In this document: positions 62,501-64,000 of the stretch, in pieces
How positions within the stretch are numbered: the first letter of the stretch is position 1
How the letters are laid out: each line of letters begins with the position of its first letter
NCBI GenBank assembly: GCA_016709145.1
Contig: JADJEK010000024.1
Span: forward strand, 310,001 to 374,000
Origin: Planctomycetota bacterium
GTDB lineage: Bacteria > Planctomycetota > B15-G4 > JADJEK01
DNA: 64,000 nt
Direction: 5' to 3'
Notes under the pieces: generated by a model
Told to the model about the DNA's origin: nothing
The model's input: the letters and a program-made list of their open reading frames with translations, nothing else
Databases searched by the model: none
Made by a program: the position numbers and the translations under genes

Positions 62501-63331
62501 CGCGGCGCGTTCACGGGCGCGGTCAAGGCGAAGCCCGGGCAGCTCGAGCTCGCCGACGGCGGCACGGTCTTCCTCGACGAGATCGGCGACATGCCGCTCG
62601 CCCTCCAAGCGAAGCTGTTGCGTGTGCTGCAGGAGAAGACGGTGGTGCGGCTCGGCGGCCACGCCCCGGTGTCGGTCGACATCCGCATCGTGGCCGCGAC
62701 GCACCGCGACCTGCGCGCGATGCTCGACGCCGGCACCTTCCGCGCCGACCTGTACTACCGCCTGCGCGTGGTGGAGCTCGTGATCCCCCCGCTGCGTGAC
62801 CGCCGCGAAGACATCCCGGCGCTGGTCGACCAGTTCGTCCGCCAGTTCCTCGACGAGCACGAAGGCATCACGCGGTCGCTCGCGCCCGCGACCCTCGATC
62901 AGCTCTCGCGGTACCCCTGGCCGGGCAACGTCCGCGAGCTGAAGAACGTCGTCCAACGCGCAATGCTGCTCGCGGATGGGGACGTCGTGCTCCCGATCCA
63001 CCTGCCGTTCGAGCCGACGCGCGCGCCGACCGACCACCGGCCGCCGCAGAGCCAAGGGCCCGAAGTCGCCACCCAAACTCCGGACGCGGACCGACCGGCG
63101 CTCGCCGCCGGCGACGCCTCTCTCCTGCCCCGTCAGATCCAACTGCTCACGCACCTGCGGGGGGTGTTCGCGATCCGCAGTCGCGACTACGCCGAACTCG
63201 TCGGAGTGTCCGAGCGGACGGGGCTTCGTGACCTCCAAGACCTCGTCGACCGCGGCCTGCTGGTCCGAGATGGGCGGCGCAAGGCCGCCAGTTACCGCCT
63301 CGCGGGAACTCGAGCTTCGACGCCGAGTTAG
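59411..63331 (+). CDS. C-terminal part of the giant sensor: HAMP, GAF, degenerate GGDEF, sigma-54 AAA+, winged helix
   Basis: This ORF continues the previous gene in the -1 frame; GTG 59411 is nominal, since true translation likely comes from 57684. Domains in order: rest of a periplasmic domain, two membrane segments with a second sensor domain between them, HAMP (TSRITQPIEALERSARRIARGELTD), a GAF-like domain, and a GGDEF-like domain with the motif lost (AAGERSFLVLL). A sigma-54 AAA+ domain follows with GETGVGKE (Walker A), FGYERGAFTGA (GAFTGA loop), GGTVFLDEIGDM (Walker B) and WPGNVRELKNV. The C-terminus is a winged helix (SRDYAELVGVSERTGLRDLQDLVDRGLLV), not the usual Fis helix. It should activate sigma-54 promoters in response to an extracytoplasmic signal. 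Total length with the N-terminus is about 1880 residues, very long for the family. Confidence 0.8.
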   Translation: MHVGRSVDALWLFYSAVDKRVLLPELSGTEVGRVVVNLQGAEPYVRTLRAGVHVGFAVSDPDQRGRDMESRVAFRASKSDERAPYVEALQIELPQGVMVQDVELQNSGLLDALSLYAVTGGTRVEGEPSERAATLLFAGEEIRLRSADAAEIEGLDFAVMAGDAMAAASFAQPDVAAALKGSRSPFLGATAGTITQHTQLAGEPYLARAFPLERGDGTRMAIVAAQRIEGLALARRVQRIALAIAAFLLAPLGLHLALDWLTRLGRLRLRVTALLVATSLVPTIVLFAVLYRVIADDRARLEESAARSAVVGTRDAIDRMTRQVQRAAREVATSDVVERALAGGAVDRDAIARYLREIVGLAPVPGLDLGLRVELEDDRGAREQIHDHERHATSSRFDAPVAGLHEVWGELLLVAVEDVKNDRARARVVAAGALLPAFVEQEGAGTPMRVSLLTLRGAPFVGVTAASSDVRAALAAEVLERGEPLYESARDPRLAALDVLRDTGGQPIALIEVRRDGGSMLLEAPFGGMSLETLFLLVALFGLVVAVFMGAVATSRITQPIEALERSARRIARGELTDTSSLAHDSRPAIGDDGAGELDEDAGEVGRLSNSFRVMTDELGRRAAERDRIERAMAAFTRVIEEDAVAAAVLDHLAEAPLAYAGALYRVDGDGGRVALLRARDPAHGAPFARELVRTATIDRLAQDPAPRIAMASDSTEWGFVALGADAGEPLTLLLPLAYSGRVVAIVVLRYDASVTRAQLDAHLPVLTHLAGQAAVALENARLYRLAIEDRDTRLYTDSYLLNRFAEEVDRAQRRQREVSFVKIEIDGLRRLERERGEEARREAFAQLGRRVKSEARDLMIVAAGERSFLVLLPETGHTEAERFARRIEATLEALKLGSEDAPLVPRAGVATFPTDGESVEFLLEAAQKSVGLARRRLRGDPAVATTPLETRDTAPYVFRSTAMKDVLAQLDKVARSSASVLLLGETGVGKEVVAELLHRWSDRANQPFVALNCSALPEPLLEAELFGYERGAFTGAVKAKPGQLELADGGTVFLDEIGDMPLALQAKLLRVLQEKTVVRLGGHAPVSVDIRIVAATHRDLRAMLDAGTFRADLYYRLRVVELVIPPLRDRREDIPALVDQFVRQFLDEHEGITRSLAPATLDQLSRYPWPGNVRELKNVVQRAMLLADGDVVLPIHLPFEPTRAPTDHRPPQSQGPEVATQTPDADRPALAAGDASLLPRQIQLLTHLRGVFAIRSRDYAELVGVSERTGLRDLQDLVDRGLLVRDGRRKAASYRLAGTRASTPS

Positions 63332-63620
63332 GAGTGGCGGAAATCCAACTGATTCCGCCATGGCGGAATTGAGCCGATTCCGCCATGCTCGCGCGCCCAA
63401 GTCCGTCACGATCCATTCGGGCGGCCATGGCGGTCATAGTTCACGTTGGCTGAGTGCTTTACGGAGAACCGGAAGTTCTTTCCGGCAGACAGCGCGTGAC
63501 CTTTGGGCTTTGGCCCGGGTTTTGTTGTCTGGGCTGTCGGCCAAGCCGCGATCCGTCGCCTCGGTGGTGTCCGCCAAGAAGCTCTGGACGAGTGCGGTCT
63601 GGTTCCTTTGGAGTGATGCG
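63332..63620. other. Gap between sensor gene and last gene, with possible terminator and promoter
   Basis: It contains the half-site array (63335-63386), one TTCACGTTGGC copy (63432-63442) of the dispersed element, and CCGGAA/TTCCGG (63467-63482). GGGCTTTGGCCC followed by GGGTTTTGTTG (about 63508-63530) may be a weak intrinsic terminator. ORFs here look like shadows. No RNA gene is recognised. Confidence 0.45.
63335..63386. promoter_or_regulatory. Array of four alternating TGGCGGAAT/ATTCCGCCA half-sites
   Basis: Half-sites lie at 63335-63342 (TGGCGGAA), 63352-63360 (ATTCCGCCA), 63361-63369 (TGGCGGAAT) and 63377-63385 (ATTCCGCCA). The middle two form an 18-bp perfect palindrome centred at 63360/63361. 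Spacing is close to 8-25 bases, on the same or opposite helix faces. It begins 4 bases after the stop of the sigma-54 activator gene and upstream of the gene at 63621. It is a plausible operator or enhancer for a dimeric regulator, perhaps the activator itself. Confidence 0.5.
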
Positions 63621-64000
63621 ATGGTGCTGTTCGGGGGTTCGAATCACCGGTCGAAGAGCGCCGCGCGCGTCGTGGTGTGGGCACTCGCTGCCTGCGCTTC
63701 GATCGGCAGCCCGAGCTTCGCGGGTGAGTCCCCGACCCTACCGGCTCGCGTCGCGGAGAAGGTCAAGGTCCGTCGCCAACTGCGCGCCGCCGAACGACTG
63801 ACCATGGCGCCGCGCGCCAAGCGGACGTTCGCGGTCGCTCCGGGCACGAATCGTCCGGTCGCTCCGGTGACGGTGGCTTCGGCCGCGGCTCCGGCGGTCG
63901 CATCGGCCGCGCCGGCGGGCTCCGGCCGGTTGTTCGATGTCCCCGACGCGAGCAAGTCGGATGGTGCCGCGGGCTCGCGAGCGAACGCGAGCGGCTGCGT
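63621..64000 (+). CDS. Secreted protein, 3' end cut by window edge
   Basis: ATG 63621 has GGAG (63610-63613) upstream at 7-base spacing. The 126 visible residues contain a signal peptide (about 16-35, VVVWALAACASIGSPSFA-GE), then a basic helix (KVKVRRQLRAAERL) and an Ala/Pro/Val-rich linker (PVAPVTVASAAAPAVASAAPA). No domain is recognisable before the window ends. The stop lies beyond base 64000. It may be a target of the sigma-54 activator upstream, which is inference from position. Confidence 0.65.
   Translation, partial: MVLFGGSNHRSKSAARVVVWALAACASIGSPSFAGESPTLPARVAEKVKVRRQLRAAERLTMAPRAKRTFAVAPGTNRPVAPVTVASAAAPAVASAAPAGSGRLFDVPDASKSDGAAGSRANASGC

Noticed and set aside
63361..63376. Sigma-54 promoter (-24 GG, -12 GC)
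   Set aside because: TGGCGGAATTGAGCC has GG and GC one base too close for the sigma-54 spacing; it is better explained by the half-site array.
63634..63655. GGTTCGAATC motif like a tRNA T-arm
   Set aside because: The flanking bases do not pair into a T stem, no acceptor or anticodon arm exists, and it lies in the coding frame of the gene at 63621.

Overview
The window is high-GC, densely coded bacterial DNA with GTG/TTG starts and many ATGA/GTGA stop-start overlaps. Gene content points to Planctomycetota: secreted FG-GAP and HEAT-repeat proteins, Tat-exported Gfo/Idh/MocA and hydroxypyruvate-isomerase-like proteins, a sulfatase-like hydrolase, an FGE-like domain, DUF1570, and a large MoxR/DUF58/SpoIIM/RDD operon. 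The phylum is inferred from gene content; there is no rRNA or other marker in the window. No rRNA, tRNA, transposase or CRISPR array was recognised.

Layout: 1-4.8 kb holds secreted proteins of unknown role around a 598-base gap with a candidate structured RNA. 4.9-12 kb is the most notable stretch: upp followed by a tightly coupled type III-A CRISPR effector operon, cas6-cas10(csm1)-csm2-csm3-csm4-csm5. Its Cas10 is only 410 residues, has no HD domain, and reads CGDR where active enzymes read GGDD. Csm3 keeps its target-RNA cleavage aspartate. Csm2 and Csm5 carry long low-complexity tails. No cas1/cas2, CARF nuclease or array is present. 12.2-21.7 kb carries a heptosyltransferase, a TolB-propeller/amidohydrolase fusion, a two-gene ABC exporter and a GH51 arabinofuranosidase. 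21.8-28.2 kb is a tandem triplication of secreted HEAT-repeat proteins. 28.3-33.7 kb holds DUF488, an FGE-like/dehydrogenase/isomerase cluster, REP-like repeats, and an ArsR-SRPBCC pair. 33.8-42.7 kb is a mix of secreted epimerase, sulfatase-like enzyme, short asparaginase-domain protein, beta-helix protein, esterase, SDR and DUF1570 metalloprotease.

52.7-42.7 kb on the minus strand reads as one long operon: three RDD proteins, SpoIIM-like, DUF4129, DUF4350, MoxR, DUF58, then xth, a TraB-like lipoprotein and an Smr-domain protein. 52.8-57.1 kb has a methyltransferase, a GT-C-like membrane protein and a seven-repeat FG-GAP protein. 57.1-57.7 kb is a repeat-rich gap with a 70-bp perfect palindrome and REP hairpins. 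57.7-63.3 kb is one very large sensor/sigma-54 activator split by a one-base frameshift, followed by an array of palindromic half-sites and a truncated secreted protein.

The best candidate for an unusual system is the type III-A-like locus, which by sequence should bind and cut target RNA but neither cut DNA nor make cyclic oligoadenylate.
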